A program made the position numbers and the translations under genes. The notes below the pieces were generated by a model. It was not told the DNA's origin and made no database searches. It saw only the letters and a program-made list of their open reading frames with translations. From contig NW_003546266.1 in assembly GCF_000090795.2 (NCBI RefSeq), positions 440,920 to 504,919 of the forward strand: a stretch of 64,000 nt of DNA. Reading direction: 5' to 3'. Below, piece by piece: positions 1 through 10,305 of the stretch (position 1 is the stretch's first letter; every line of letters starts with the position of its first letter). Source of the DNA: Amphimedon queenslandica (Eukaryota > Porifera > Demospongiae > Haplosclerida > Niphatidae).

Positions 1-248
1 TCATTTTCTGTATGTCCTCCTGCATGTACCTTCCATAACACGTTCACTGGTATCTTGATTTATGTAGAATTCAAGCTACAACACGCCACCACCTTCGTCA
101 AAAACTCACGACATCATTGACAATTATCATTTTCTTCCGAAGGTATTGGAAAATATAATCAATAGTTAAATAAAATTTTGCATGTTTCTTATAGGAAAAA
201 TGTTCATGCATAATTAGCAATGAAAGAATCGAAAGAAAAGTTAAAAAA

Positions 249-872
249 ATGGAGAAATTCCTTTTTAAATATGGATACACATATACTGATGGTGGTGATG
301 ATGATGACGATATTCCTCCCCTCCCTCCTCCAATCGTAAAGGATGATTTGACCTCGTGCAATCCATTCAGCACTCCAACTAATGGGCCATCAAAGTACTC
401 ATTGGAAACTCTTGAGAATTTTCCATCAACAAACCCGTTCAAAACTCCCACAAATCCTCCATCAACGAACCCGTTTGAAACTCCCACAAATCCTCCATCC
501 ACGAACCCATTCCACAACCCATTTATAACTACTACAAATTTCCAGACTCCTCAGCAACAAACTCCTCCTGCCCTTCCTCCACTAATACCACAATTAGACC
601 TTTCTTATATCAAAAGGAACAGCTCTTCACGACCAAACTTCTCTAAAAACCTGATTTCTCAGCTAATTGATGAGGATGAGTGGGCAAGACAAAATGTCAG
701 TGGAACGAGGGGTAAGGATGCTATAAACCAAGACATCATAACATATGTGAAAACATGTACGTTTTACATGTATCCAGCTCAAGTGGGGGAGGACCTGAAT
801 ACTGCTTGGAGACAATGCACACGAGCGATAGATGCTGGATCGAGGGGAATTATCAGGAAAAAGAAGATTTAG
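249..872 (+). CDS. NPF-repeat protein with BEN-like C-terminal domain
   Basis: Single open frame of 207 residues from ATG 249 to TAG 870-872. Residues 1-25 carry an acidic DGGDDDDD run and a PPLPPP stretch. Residues 38-92 hold a short repeat built on NPFxTPTNPPST, giving five NPF tripeptides, the classic ligand of EH domains. The C-terminus (about 135-205) has the look of a BEN domain: a leucine/charged helix, then NVSGT, a Lys-Asp and Asp pair, a Trp-x-x-Cys about 20 residues before the end and a basic RKKK tail. A degenerate relative lies at 17854-18069 on the other strand. AATAAA follows 26 bases after the stop, which supports a real transcript. BEN domains bind DNA or chromatin factors; the NPF array could link to EH proteins. 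The domain call is by eye and moderate; an upstream exon is not excluded. Confidence 0.6.
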   Translation: MEKFLFKYGYTYTDGGDDDDDIPPLPPPIVKDDLTSCNPFSTPTNGPSKYSLETLENFPSTNPFKTPTNPPSTNPFETPTNPPSTNPFHNPFITTTNFQTPQQQTPPALPPLIPQLDLSYIKRNSSSRPNFSKNLISQLIDEDEWARQNVSGTRGKDAINQDIITYVKTCTFYMYPAQVGEDLNTAWRQCTRAIDAGSRGIIRKKKI

Positions 873-897
873 TTTGTTGTTATGTGATTTGATGAAA

Positions 898-903
898 AAT
901 AAA
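898..903 (+). terminator. poly(A) signal AATAAA
   Basis: Canonical AATAAA 26 bases beyond the stop codon of the BEN-like gene, in a short AT-rich 3' region. It implies a very short 3' UTR. Confidence 0.5.
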
Positions 904-1453
904 GATAAAACTTTATAAAACATAATGTAATTGTATCAGCCTACAGACAGGGAGTTCCATGGAACCCCCCCTTGACAAAAGAAGTTGTCTTCTGTTACAA
1001 TTTTCCTCCAACACAAATATTGTTAGAATACAGTACACAGTCCTTGTGAAATATAATACAGATGGATGTACAATTATGCCTCTTACATCTTCCACTAAAG
1101 TATCTCCTTTGCACATCATAAAGATATCTTATTTTCTTTCTTTGGTAGTACCACCTCACCCCTCCCATTAACCATACCCTCACCACTCCCACAAATTTTC
1201 AAAATTAATACATTAATATTTGTTATTTACAATAACATATTTACACTTTATATTGTAAGTACATGTACCATTGGTGGCCTTGGACTGTCCCTTCTAAAGG
1301 AAGACAATAACGGTAGTAACTCATTAAAATAAATTTAACAAACAGATTTATTTCTCTTTTGGCGTCGTCGCCATCTTGGCTGTGGCCTCTCCCCTAACCT
1401 GTCCCACACTAAAAGAAAATGCATTAAGACATTTTAAAATTAAACACATGTAC
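904..1453. other. Intergenic, with a weak minus-strand coding trace
   Basis: On the minus strand, 913-1119 reads a segment containing DTLVEDVRG that echoes DSLVEDVK of the small spliced frame at 1697-1942. If it shares the same splice position its intron would start with GC rather than GT. Nothing else recognised. Confidence 0.25.
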
Positions 1454-1573
1454 CTGATCTCTTCTCTACTACTTCCTCTTCAGGAGGATCAGTCTGCTCT
1501 TCAGTCTCCTGATGAGCAGACTGATCCTCCTGATGAGCCTTGTCAGAGTCTGCAGGCTCTAATAGTCTCCATG
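1454..1573 (-). CDS. Acidic Gln/Glu-rich internal exon (candidate)
   Basis: Minus-strand segment bounded by an acceptor (CTATAG) at 1574-1579 and a donor (TCAG/GTACAT) at 1453/1454. It reads an open acidic linker that begins WRLLEPADSDKA, followed by repeated HQED/HQET and EEQTDPPEEE motifs. The composition and both splice edges look like a genuine exon, probably downstream of the exons at 1697-1942. No domain recognised. The internal repetition is also the source of the hairpin at 1481-1532. Confidence 0.35.
1481..1532. repeat. Perfect 19-bp inverted repeat, 14-bp loop
   Basis: Arms 1481-1499 (begins CAGGAGGATCAG) and 1514-1532 are exact reverse complements. It lies inside the candidate acidic exon, so it may be a by-product of the HQED/EEQTDPP coding repetition. 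Confidence 0.8.
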
Positions 1574-1696
1574 CTATAGCGTGTAAAGCTTCAGGTAATT
1601 TGTGTCATACTTACGCCTTTTCCTCATTACATCTTCTGTGAGCAAAATTAGTAAATGTACATTTAAATGTATTATGTACCTTTTTTTGTAAAATTT

Positions 1697-1942
1697 CTAT
1701 CCAATTTTTTCTCTATACAAATCAATACAATGCTGTAACTGCCTGTACTTTGCCATACTTTCAGTCTTCTCTAAATATACACAAATACATGTACAATTAA
1801 TGTATAATACATGTATATATTTTATACCTTTCACATCTTCTACCAAACTATCTTCATAGCATGTAACAGTAAAAACTGAAACAATTTTGGCATGCATACC
1901 TTCAACATGGACTTCAATAATCTCTTCATTATTTTCAGCCAT
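1697..1942 (-). CDS. Small two-exon protein, 62 residues
   Basis: Exon 1, 1942-1828, starts ATG and reads MAENNEEIIEVHVEG...LVEDVK; exon 2, 1770-1697, reads EKTESMAKYRQ...YREKIG and stops. Removing the 57-bp GT-AG intron (1771-1827, AAAG/GTATAA to TATTTAG) gives exactly 63 codons including the stop, so phase is conserved. Alternatively exon 2 splices on to the exon at 1454-1573 through a further short intron. No domain recognised. Without splicing the segment still reads open, so the splice model is inference from the splice sites and from the protein-like halves. Confidence 0.4.
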   Translation of the reverse strand: MAENNEEIIEVHVEGMHAKIVSVFTVTCYEDSLVEDVKGIKYIHVLYINCTCICVYLEKTESMAKYRQLQHCIDLYREKIG

Positions 1943-2250
1943 TTTTCTAAAATTTACAGAAATAACATGTGCTAGAATATACTTACTTTATACGTAGCTC
2001 TCACGCAGCACAATCTCATTGGTCAGCTGAAGTAACACCCATTTCATAGCTCTGAACAAGATTGTTATCCCTTTTGATAAAACAATATTAAATGATCAAC
2101 AAGCACACTACACACTCATTACCTGTTTTTTTAAGACAATCACTTCATGAGTTCCACTCTACAAATGGGATCAATCAACAGTTTTGATTAGCATTTCCAT
2201 TGAGATCCACACATCTGCCGGGATCAATCACTACTTTTTAGGTATAGCAC
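1943..2250. other. Intergenic, nothing recognised
   Basis: AT-rich spacer between the small minus-strand frame and the Tc1 transposase. I looked for terminal inverted repeats of the Tc1 element here and found no convincing pair with 3415-3600. Confidence 0.4.
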
Positions 2251-3264
2251 TTAATAACCAGAAGCTTCCCCATTTACTTCTATTACTTTTGGCATAACTT
2301 TCTGCAGGTGGTCAATGTATTTCGAGCATACAGTTGGTGTCAAAGTTTTCCAAAATGTAGCTATACCACTAACAAGGGAGTCCAAATTTTTTGGCTTATG
2401 GTGGGTGCGGAGAAAGTATTTTAACGACCCCCACACATTTTCTATAGGATTCAAATCTGGACTTTCTGCTGGCGTTTTCCACCAATTGATAGAATGATCC
2501 TCAAGGTATGATTTCACAAGGCGGCTAGTATGCTTGGGATCATTATCTTGTTGGAAACGATAATCACCATCAGGAAAGTGGCTGCTGATGAAAGGAAGCA
2601 AGCCATCCTGTAGAATAGTACAATAATGCTCAGCTTTCATTATCCCTTTGAATATTACCAATTCTGTAGTACCTCTCTTCGATATGCCGCCCCATATATG
2701 AACTTTGATGGGATGCTTAGGCTTTGGTTTCATCTTCCTGGCTTCTTTCTGCTTACGAAAGCATAGGCGGCCATGACTGTCCAGCTGCACTGAGCATTCA
2801 TCAGTAAAAATGACATTGTCAAATTGCTCATTTTCCATCAATCTGTCCTTGCACCAGTCTAATCTCTTTGTCTTATTGGCCTCTCTCACCAGCTGACAGT
2901 ACTTAGGGCGAGTAGCTCTCCAGCCCAGTTGGTATCTTGCTCTTTTAATTGTACTGATAGACACCGCGAGGCTTGGCCATTCCTTAAGAAGATCATCCCT
3001 CAGAATCCTGGCAGTGATCTCATCGTTCTTCTTCAAGCTCTCGTCAATAAACGCCAACTGATCTTCATTAAGAAGCTTTGATCGCTTCTTTGACAAGTCA
3101 CCAACGGTACCGCTAGCCTTAAACTTCCTGAGGATCTTTTGGATTCCAGTCTTAGAAATAATAATGTCTTCTTGATCGAGTCTCTCTTGAATTGACTGAA
3201 GAGAATATCCATGAGTTCTTAAAAGAACTATTCTTCTTCTCGTTTCGACAGAAACTCTTCCCAT
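2251..3264 (-). CDS. Tc1/mariner-type DD34E transposase, apparently intact
   Basis: 337 codons from ATG 3262-3264 (MGRVSVETRRR) to the stop at 2251. An N-terminal paired-type helix-turn-helix region occupies about 1-110. The catalytic core shows D155 in VIFTDECSV, D240 in FQQDNDPKHTS and E275 in SPDLNPIENVW; 34 residues separate the second D from E, the Tc1 spacing. Length matches active Tc1 transposases (about 340). The frame stays open 50 codons upstream, but that part is a low-complexity CACGTGCA tract, so the internal ATG is preferred. The enzyme would cut and paste the element at TA. I could not find its terminal inverted repeats. A decayed relative lies at 17290-17610. One of the few transposon genes here without stops. 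Confidence 0.9.
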   Translation of the reverse strand: MGRVSVETRRRIVLLRTHGYSLQSIQERLDQEDIIISKTGIQKILRKFKASGTVGDLSKKRSKLLNEDQLAFIDESLKKNDEITARILRDDLLKEWPSLAVSISTIKRARYQLGWRATRPKYCQLVREANKTKRLDWCKDRLMENEQFDNVIFTDECSVQLDSHGRLCFRKQKEARKMKPKPKHPIKVHIWGGISKRGTTELVIFKGIMKAEHYCTILQDGLLPFISSHFPDGDYRFQQDNDPKHTSRLVKSYLEDHSINWWKTPAESPDLNPIENVWGSLKYFLRTHHKPKNLDSLVSGIATFWKTLTPTVCSKYIDHLQKVMPKVIEVNGEASGY

Positions 3265-3324
3265 TCTTTGTCCCGCTCCTCCAGTAGTAGTATAGTAGGT
3301 AGTTACAGGCCACCCACTTTTTGA

Positions 3325-3412
3325 CACCCGTGCACGTGCACGTGCGTTTGCACGTGCACGCTCACTGCACGTGCAGCGATCGCCCACGTGCAGCAAGCGC
3401 ATGCCTACGTGC
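3325..3412. repeat. CpG-rich CACGTGCA tract
   Basis: About 85 bases made mostly of CACGTG/GTGCAC units just upstream of the transposase ATG, sharply GC-rich against the surrounding AT-rich DNA. CACGTG is the E-box core bound by bHLH proteins, so a promoter role is possible, but it may equally be simple-repeat expansion. Confidence 0.6.
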
Positions 3413-3414
3413 AT

Positions 3415-5410
3415 AGAAAAAATTCACGAGCGCCACACGCGGGTAAAGCTGGAGATCACGCGTGTAAACGAAAACTTATAGCTGAGCGGTACTGTACATG
3501 TACATGCAAAATAATAATGTCAATGAATTATAATGTCATGCATCAAACAGGTCTACAAAAGTAACAGAGTGTAATATACATATGTACATACACACAAAAA
3601 TAATCATAATTATTAATGAACCTCTCATGCACACTGGTAGAGCCAGTCACCATGCACTCCACTCTTGACAGTTTCCCCTTTAGTCCACAATCCACTGACT
3701 CTCAACAGCATACCAGCAAACAATAGCTTCCTTGATATGTACATTCCTTTATCAATCTGTGAGTCAATAAGAGTTAAGAGAATACATGTACAGTATATAC
3801 CAGTGAATTGGTAAACCTCCACATGTATATTATAGTCATACATGTACATACAATTGAACCAATAAATATTACACTTGCACACTGTACATGTAGCAACAAT
3901 TACATGTGTAACAGTGTTCACCAGAAGTAAGTGGTTTAATATTATGTTTTTACCAAGCAAGGAACCCACTATTTACAAAAATCACACATATTAATAGCAA
4001 GGTACAAATCTGGAACATTCTAGCCCAGAATGTTCCAGTAAACAAAAAGAATAGTCCACACAACAAAGGAATAGTCCAGTAAATGAAAAAGAATAATCTA
4101 GAATGTTCTTAAATGGTACACAAAAATTAAATGCCTGTCCTTTTGTTTCTACTATTACAACATGTAAATGCAATAAACATAAATGTACATGTACTCCATG
4201 CTGATACTATACATGTACATGTATACTGTACACTGTTTGCTATCGCCTGTAGAATATTAAAACTTATTAATTCATTTAGGTTTCAGTATACCAATTTTTA
4301 AGAATGCATTAATTGATTATATTAAATATAATAATTGCTATAAATTTAAATTTATAAAGATACTGTATATATATTCTCATTTATAATTTTTCAAATATTG
4401 ACTCATTGACTCATTATAGTATCATTGTATCACACATGCTTGTACATGCACTGCTAGAGTTCATACTCATAACTCACTTAAAATATGAATTCAACCAAAT
4501 CAAGTGTCACTTCATCTTTATCCACTCTCCTAATACACACTTCCCTCAGTCCACTGAGATTGATGGCATGAGCTACCTCTCCACTGATACTAAGAGGACC
4601 ACCTAAAAATAAAAGGACACTTAATTTGGCACAATTTTTGAGCAACTTTAAAAATTTGTAAAAAAACCAAATTTGATCGGAATAAGCTCAAACTTTCTAC
4701 ACAATATAAAAACATGTACATGCATTGGGAAAAATTGTAAAAATAGAGAATTCCTTCTTTGTGATTTTTTGGCTAAATACCCTGTACTAAAGTACTGGGA
4801 CAAGAGCCTGAGGATGCACAAGGACTACGCCAATATCCTGTGGAAAACCATCATAAAATGGCAGATCAAATATTCAGGCACAATGTCTAAACATTGTTTG
4901 AATGTAATTCAGGCTCCCAGGTACACGTTACAAAATGAAAAAATCATAAACAAACAAAACCATAACTTGACACACTTCAAAAATTCTAAAAAAAGTAAAA
5001 ACTAATCTTACCTTTAGCTGTACATCTGCAGGAATCTTACTCACTTCAAGTAAAAGATTTCCATTACAATTAATACAATTAGCCTCTTCAGCAATTTCTA
5101 TACCACTAGGTCTTCTTCTACAATGTATAAACATGTCACAACATTTTATAAACTATGATACGTACCACAAAATTTCTAGGATGAGTTTTAGCTTTAAAAC
5201 TTTAGATTTCTGAGTAGTATTTGCTTAGTCAGGCTGGACAGAAAATCCGCCATTTTTAATTACTGCACTTTACACCACGCCTACATAACATCATAAAATT
5301 AACTCTTTGTTTACTCAATTTATTATGAATTTAACTTCAGCTGTTTTTATAGGATGAGAGTAGGTTTTTTCCTACTCTTTTCTGCTCCTTTCTTCCTGCT
5401 GTCGTAAGGA
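3415..5410. other. Intergenic; one protein-like island
   Basis: AT-rich DNA with many ACATGTAC palindromes (for example 3496-3507, 4210-4223, 4715). At about 4753-4900 (+) a short stretch with more balanced composition reads YPVLKYWDKSLRMHKDYAN followed by a Trp/Lys-rich part; it looks translated but has no recognisable family and no clear splice edges. Nothing else supported. Confidence 0.3.
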
Positions 5411-5547
5411 ATAGTAGCTCCAAGAGTGATACATTTTATCCAGCCAGACATGGAAGCGTTAGCCAGGCTCAACCAAACCTCTACAATCCTTTCGTGGAGG
5501 ACTCCTACTCATTCAGACACTACCTCTCCTGTAAACTACCAAACGAG
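5411..5547 (+). CDS. Isolated coding exon, gene unknown
   Basis: Strongly protein-like segment reading NSSSKSDTFYPARHG...NPFVEDSYSFRHYL...KLPNE and ending at a good donor GAG/GTAACT (5547/5548). It is preceded by a pyrimidine-rich stretch and an AAG acceptor near 5410, although the frame remains open a little further upstream. Balanced codon composition contrasts with the flanks. No domain recognised; neighbouring exons could not be joined with confidence, although 5611-5690 (+) also reads a plausible short coding stretch in another phase. Confidence 0.45.
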
Positions 5548-5692
5548 GTAACTCTAATTTTATTTCATGATTATACCAAGGAATATATGCATGAATGTGT
5601 AAGGAGGATATACCATTGTTGAAGGGTTGCCAGCAAGGGGACCAATAGAAGGTCTTGTTGCCATTGGGTATGATAGAAAGCACTAAGAATGG

Positions 5693-5791
5693 TAGTCTGG
5701 CCCCGCCTCTTCGTCGCGTGGGGGGTGGCGCAGAAGAGTCTGGTGACACTGCTACAGAATCCCCCGCGTGACGAAGAGGCGGGGCCAGACT
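5693..5791. repeat. GC-rich inverted repeat (about 30-bp arms)
   Basis: Left arm starting at 5693 (GTCTGGCCCCGCCTCTTCGT) and right arm ending at 5791 (CGAAGAGGCGGGGCCAGAC) are near-perfect reverse complements around a spacer of about 38 bases. It is the most GC-rich spot in this part of the window. Could be a foldback MITE or a transcribed hairpin. Confidence 0.75.
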
Positions 5792-8700
5792 ATTAGAATG
5801 GAGGTTGATAAAGGCATACTAAATAGCTAGTAATCTTTTGCAAGTTCAGGTTGGGAAAGCTATTGGCCAAAATAAAGACAGCCATTTTGTACCATTATGT
5901 GTATGGCGGTATGCTCAAATTAAAACACACCAATCACTAAAAACTTAGCACCCCTCTACAATTACCAGCCATACGGTATTATGATTGAAGTACTGAGGCA
6001 CTNNNNNNNNNNTGCAACTGGTGATGTAAGAAATCCTACACCACTGCAAGAAAGACATAGCTTCATGTATAATTATAGTTCAGTATCTCAGGTACTTAGT
6101 GTGGGCTTTTGATTAATATTCTTTATGCAGTGGTGTAGGATTTTTTACATCACCAGTTTGCAAGTATCCTCTTGTTTCTTTACTTTTTTCCAATTTAATC
6201 CTACTACTTTTCCATTTTAAATGTTTTTTATTTACTTGTGTTAGCCAATTTGTGCCTGATGTTAATGAGGTTCCAGTTAGTGTTATGAAACAATTAAGGT
6301 TTGACAATATATAGCATAAATAAATAACTTACTGATATAAAGTGCAGATAGTCAGTTAAGACTAAGAAAAGGTTTAAGGAGAATGTAAGCACACTTTCTA
6401 ACTTTTGAATTGACAATTACCAGAAAGTTATTTGGAACAGCTTTTGTGAACTTCAGTAGTTAGACAAAGGAAAAGGTACTTTTTCAAAGTATTGCATGAT
6501 TTTACAGCCGTTTTATTGCTTAGGACTGAAAGATTTGACACAAGGCTATTACATTAATTCTTATTGATGCTATTTATAATTAAAATAAGTTGAGGAAACA
6601 AACCTTGAAAAAATCTGTTGATACAAGACTGTCAAATAAAAAATTCTTCAAAGGTGCAATTCTTTTGTATTTTCCGAGACGTCATTCCTTCACATTTTAA
6701 GTCTACAAGCCCTGCTGCCTCTTAACAACTTTAATGCCACTGTCTAATGTCTACATCTGGTGGCTTACTACAGAGATCATTTATTGCCTAGGATCTAAAA
6801 ATGTTAATCCTGTGTTATTTCATGCTACAATTAACTTAATTCAATGGAAAAGATTTGCTTATGTAATGGTTGTGGTGAGGTATAGTTCATTTTCATGGGA
6901 TCTGATTTTTGCCATCTTCATCTTTCTCTAAACGTGTAATTACTGTACAGCGTCTACCCATGTCACTGAATTGCATTTTCCTGACCTAAATAAGAATCCA
7001 GAATCTTAGATCAAGGTATTCTTAATACAGGCGATGTTGCTCATATGGATTGGACTCTGTTCTTGACTAACAACATCTAAGGTTTGGCCTTATGCTATTG
7101 GCTATTATTATTGTTTGGTCATCATTAATGAATTGTTTCCTTTTATACATTCATTTCCATGAATTTCATCTTACATGCCATTTTGTTTTGGCTATATCTG
7201 TCCACTTTTCTTTCTGTTTTGATCGAAAGAAAGTTTCTGAACCTAAACTTTGACTTATAGCAACCTGCTACTGCTATAAGGTGTTAAGTGAAGGCAACTA
7301 TATATATTGGAGCTGTCTTTTCTCTTCTTGAGGAAGTGTTCTAGTTTACATAAAATAAATGTGTTGTATCAAGACAGCTACTTTAACTTCTTGTACTCTG
7401 GAAGAGATAAACCTGTTCTGTAATAATAAGTGCCATTTCTGATGCAGATTCTAATTTGTTCGTTGTCCTTTTAAGTAACTTCGATGATGCAATTTCTGAC
7501 AATTGAATGTAGCATCAACAGAATAATAATATGAAAGGCAATGTTTTATTTTACAGACTTTTAGTCAAGTAACAATCTTGATTGTGGTGCACGAATTCTT
7601 GCAAGGGACTAGCAGAAAGAAAAAAATTTTGGCAGACTGTTTCTTACTATTGCAGCTATGCTTCAGTTTAAATTATCCTCTTACCTTCAAGACAAGGAGT
7701 TCATTGTCGTATGAATTACTACTTCAAGCTACAAAAGATAAGGTGGGCATCCACTATGCAGTGTTATTACGTGCAACTTGTGCTTAAACCTTTCATGTTT
7801 TTGGGCAACATTTTGCATGAAGTAGAGGACTCTCCAATTAATGCAACATGTTGCACAAACACGTCAAAAGCTACTGGCAACCATAGGTGCCTGCAGGCAC
7901 GGGCAAGCCCGGCCTTTGCCCTGGTATTTTTTAATCAAAACCACACCCAAAAGGTGTTTCGTTATGATTAGGACACTCAGATTCATTTTTAATACCCACA
8001 GCTGTTTATATAAGTATCAGCTCATCTTTACAGTTATTTTAGTGTGGTAACTGGCTTCAGTGGCTTGTGACAGTAAGTTTTTAGTCATTTAATTAATTGA
8101 CCACACCCCCAATTGATATGAATAATTAATGAGCCTGGTTGAATGCAAATATCTGCAGTCGCCTATGCTGGTGACAAAGTTGCTCAGCTGACTCCCACCC
8201 TTAGGGTTTTATCAGCGTAAGGAGATAAACTTCAATAATTGTTTCGTAGAACTTTCAATAAGCAGCCATCACAATAAAACTTCACCTTTTCACAACAAGA
8301 TGTAACAATCACTTCAATACACTATGTATTCATTTTGCAGTCACTTTATAATTCTTTAACCAGCGAAACCTCACACCTGCTGTCCAGCTGTAGCCACAAT
8401 GCCTACAATTATGGCTATGATACTATATTAAATGATACTTTGGAATACTCTGGTATTATTAAATATCAGTTTTTATGAAATAGTAAATCAATCCACATTT
8501 TAATATTAATCTTTTAACTTTGAGTTGTAGAACCTTAAATCAATCTCTGATTGTGTGTACTTAAATTTATCTTTCTCTATGAAAACAGATTTGGCATTAC
8601 TAATTTTAACTCGTAACTCATTTAATTTTTTAAGGATTAAAGAACATGGTTCCCTAATCTATACACTTGTTTCTTAGTGTATCAAATTCTATGAAAGGAT

Positions 8701-8829
8701 CAATACGAGAAAAAACAAATCTTTTTTGTGAGAACTCCTGAAATGCCTGATCTTTTCCATCGTTTAAAAATTGCTGTTTTTCCCTTTTCAGAAGTGAAGT
8801 GGTTGAACATAGCTATCAGCCATTGGGCA
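5792..8829. other. Gene-poor interval with a 10-base gap
   Basis: Holds ten N at 6003-6012 and the inverted repeat at 6013-6162. Around 7745-7870 the sequence loosely resembles the interior of the MITE at 21306-21480 (shared words around CAACTTGTG and GGGCAACAT), so a decayed relative may sit here. No coding exon supported. Confidence 0.35.
6013..6162. repeat. Inverted repeat beside the assembly gap
   Basis: Left arm 6013-6048 (GCAACTGGTGATGTAAGAAA onward) and right arm 6126-6162 are reverse complements with about one mismatch and one indel, spacer about 78 bases. The left arm abuts the ten-N gap, so the assembler may have broken at this hairpin. Probably a MITE. Confidence 0.65.
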
Positions 8830-9375
8830 TACAAGGGTTAAAGTGTACTTCAATAACTTATTGGCTGACTAATTTATTGCATGTGAGACTAAGGTTGAAG
8901 AAGTGGGTCATGTTTGCTGGTACAGGTACCAAGTCAATGTCAAGAGACTGCAGCTTCTGCTTGACATTTTCAGTAATTCGACTCTTAAAATCATCTCAGA
9001 TTATTAAAGCTGGTTGTGATTTTGATAACTTGAATTCATCTCGTTTCCGCACACAATATGGACCAACAACATGCTCTAACAGTTTGATGCTCTCCTTTTT
9101 ATTTAACCAGTGCTTGATGTTTTGTGTAACACAGAATATAGGAGGGAAAGTTAATCTCAGAGGAAGACTAGCAGTTGTCTTGTCTCCAAAAGTTATCTGA
9201 AAAAGTAAAAACTCTTCTGCAAGGGTGACTGACATTAGGATTTATGTTCCTTTCGTCACTCAAAGACTTACCTGGCATGATTGGAGCCCTTACCTGTTAT
9301 TGTTTTTTTCCCAACAGAAACAAATGCTGAAGGTGTTTGCTCAGAATTTAATATCACAACAGGGAGAATACCATT
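8830..9375 (-). pseudogene. Pogo/Tigger-like DDE transposase relic
   Basis: Minus-strand pieces in more than one frame give an ordered match to DDE_1 transposases: ILPVVILNSEQTP, then GDKTTASLP, then HWLNKKESIK and VGPYCVRKRDEFKL, then DDFKSRITENV and VPVPANMTHFF. The order and the HW-N, PY-x-x-x-R and VPAN-T landmarks are typical of pogo-type elements. A tryptophan codon has become TGA just before DDFKS and frames shift near 9235, so it is dead. N-terminal DNA-binding part and inverted repeats not seen. Confidence 0.6.
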
Positions 9376-9721
9376 TTTCCTACAAAAGTCCTTATATCAT
9401 TGAGATACCTTTCGTTACAATCTTAACAAAGCTTTTGTGGCACCAGTGGATGTGATGTACCCATTTGCCTGTATATTGAACAAAGTCATGGTGTTGCAGT
9501 GTGACAAATGCTGCTGTAATTGGAGGTTGGTGGCCCAGCACTGCCTTTTTCTGCACCAGCAAATGCAGCTCATTATTGCTTAATTGAGGGCTGCAAATTG
9601 CCAAAATGTAAGTCTTTACTATTATATACAAAGTACTATTTTTGTATTCTATAGTAGTATTCTTGAAGGAGTCCAAAGAGAACAACAAAGTTTAAGCTCA
9701 ACGACAAGTCATCTGACTATA

Positions 9722-10305
9722 GATCTAGATTGATTTCATTGAATCTACTGCCTTTGATGTACAGATTAGAGTTAAATGACATCATGTTCTCTCTCTCCTC
9801 ACTTAAAAACCTCTCCTCCCATTTCAACATCTTGGATTATTTCTCATTTTGTAACCACTCAATCTCTACCCGTTCTTCAGTGAAGTCTAAGCTACAGCAC
9901 TCACTTCCTTCCTATTCTCTACTGCACCACTCATTTTTCCATTTTCTTGTTTATAGAACGCATTACCTGAAGTACATCTTAATCAGTCACTCTCCTCAAT
10001 CAAAAAAATGTTAATTGTGCATACGACAAATCACATTAATAAGTATTTTAATTCTTATAATCAGTGTACATTTTATTATCTGTGTCCAAGTTCTAATTTC
10101 TCTTTGTCTCCTACTCTCCCAACTTTCTCTTGATGTTTCTTTTATCTTATGTACTTTCTTTTCCTTTCTGGGTGAAGTTAAAAGTTAACTGTATCCCTTC
10201 ATATCTATCTCTTTTTCTGTTCCTCTCGTCTTTTCTCTCTCTCTCTGCTTTCTTAGTGGTCTGTAAAATTTTGATAATAATAACAATAATAATAATAATC
10301 ACAAC
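9722..10305 (+). pseudogene. 5'-truncated LINE (L2/CR1-like) 3' end, copy 1
   Basis: Begins abruptly with RLISLNLLPL, the same residues as in the LINE fragment at 53452-54250 (CRLISLNLLPL). The C-terminal region of a reverse-transcriptase polyprotein then decays, and the insertion ends in an AATAAT-type microsatellite at about 10274-10300. Start at an internal point and a simple-repeat tail are hallmarks of target-primed reverse transcription with 5' truncation. No catalytic domain is left. Confidence 0.55.

Noticed and set aside
98-517. Minus-strand frame with repeated NGFVDGGFVGV text
   Set aside because: It is the antisense of the NPF repeat in the gene at 249-872; the plus strand has the better start, the BEN-like end and a poly(A) signal.
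7745-8200. Possible decayed copy of the Harbinger-type MITE
   Set aside because: Word similarity to 21306-21480 is visible, but ends and target duplication are not, so I did not annotate it as an element.
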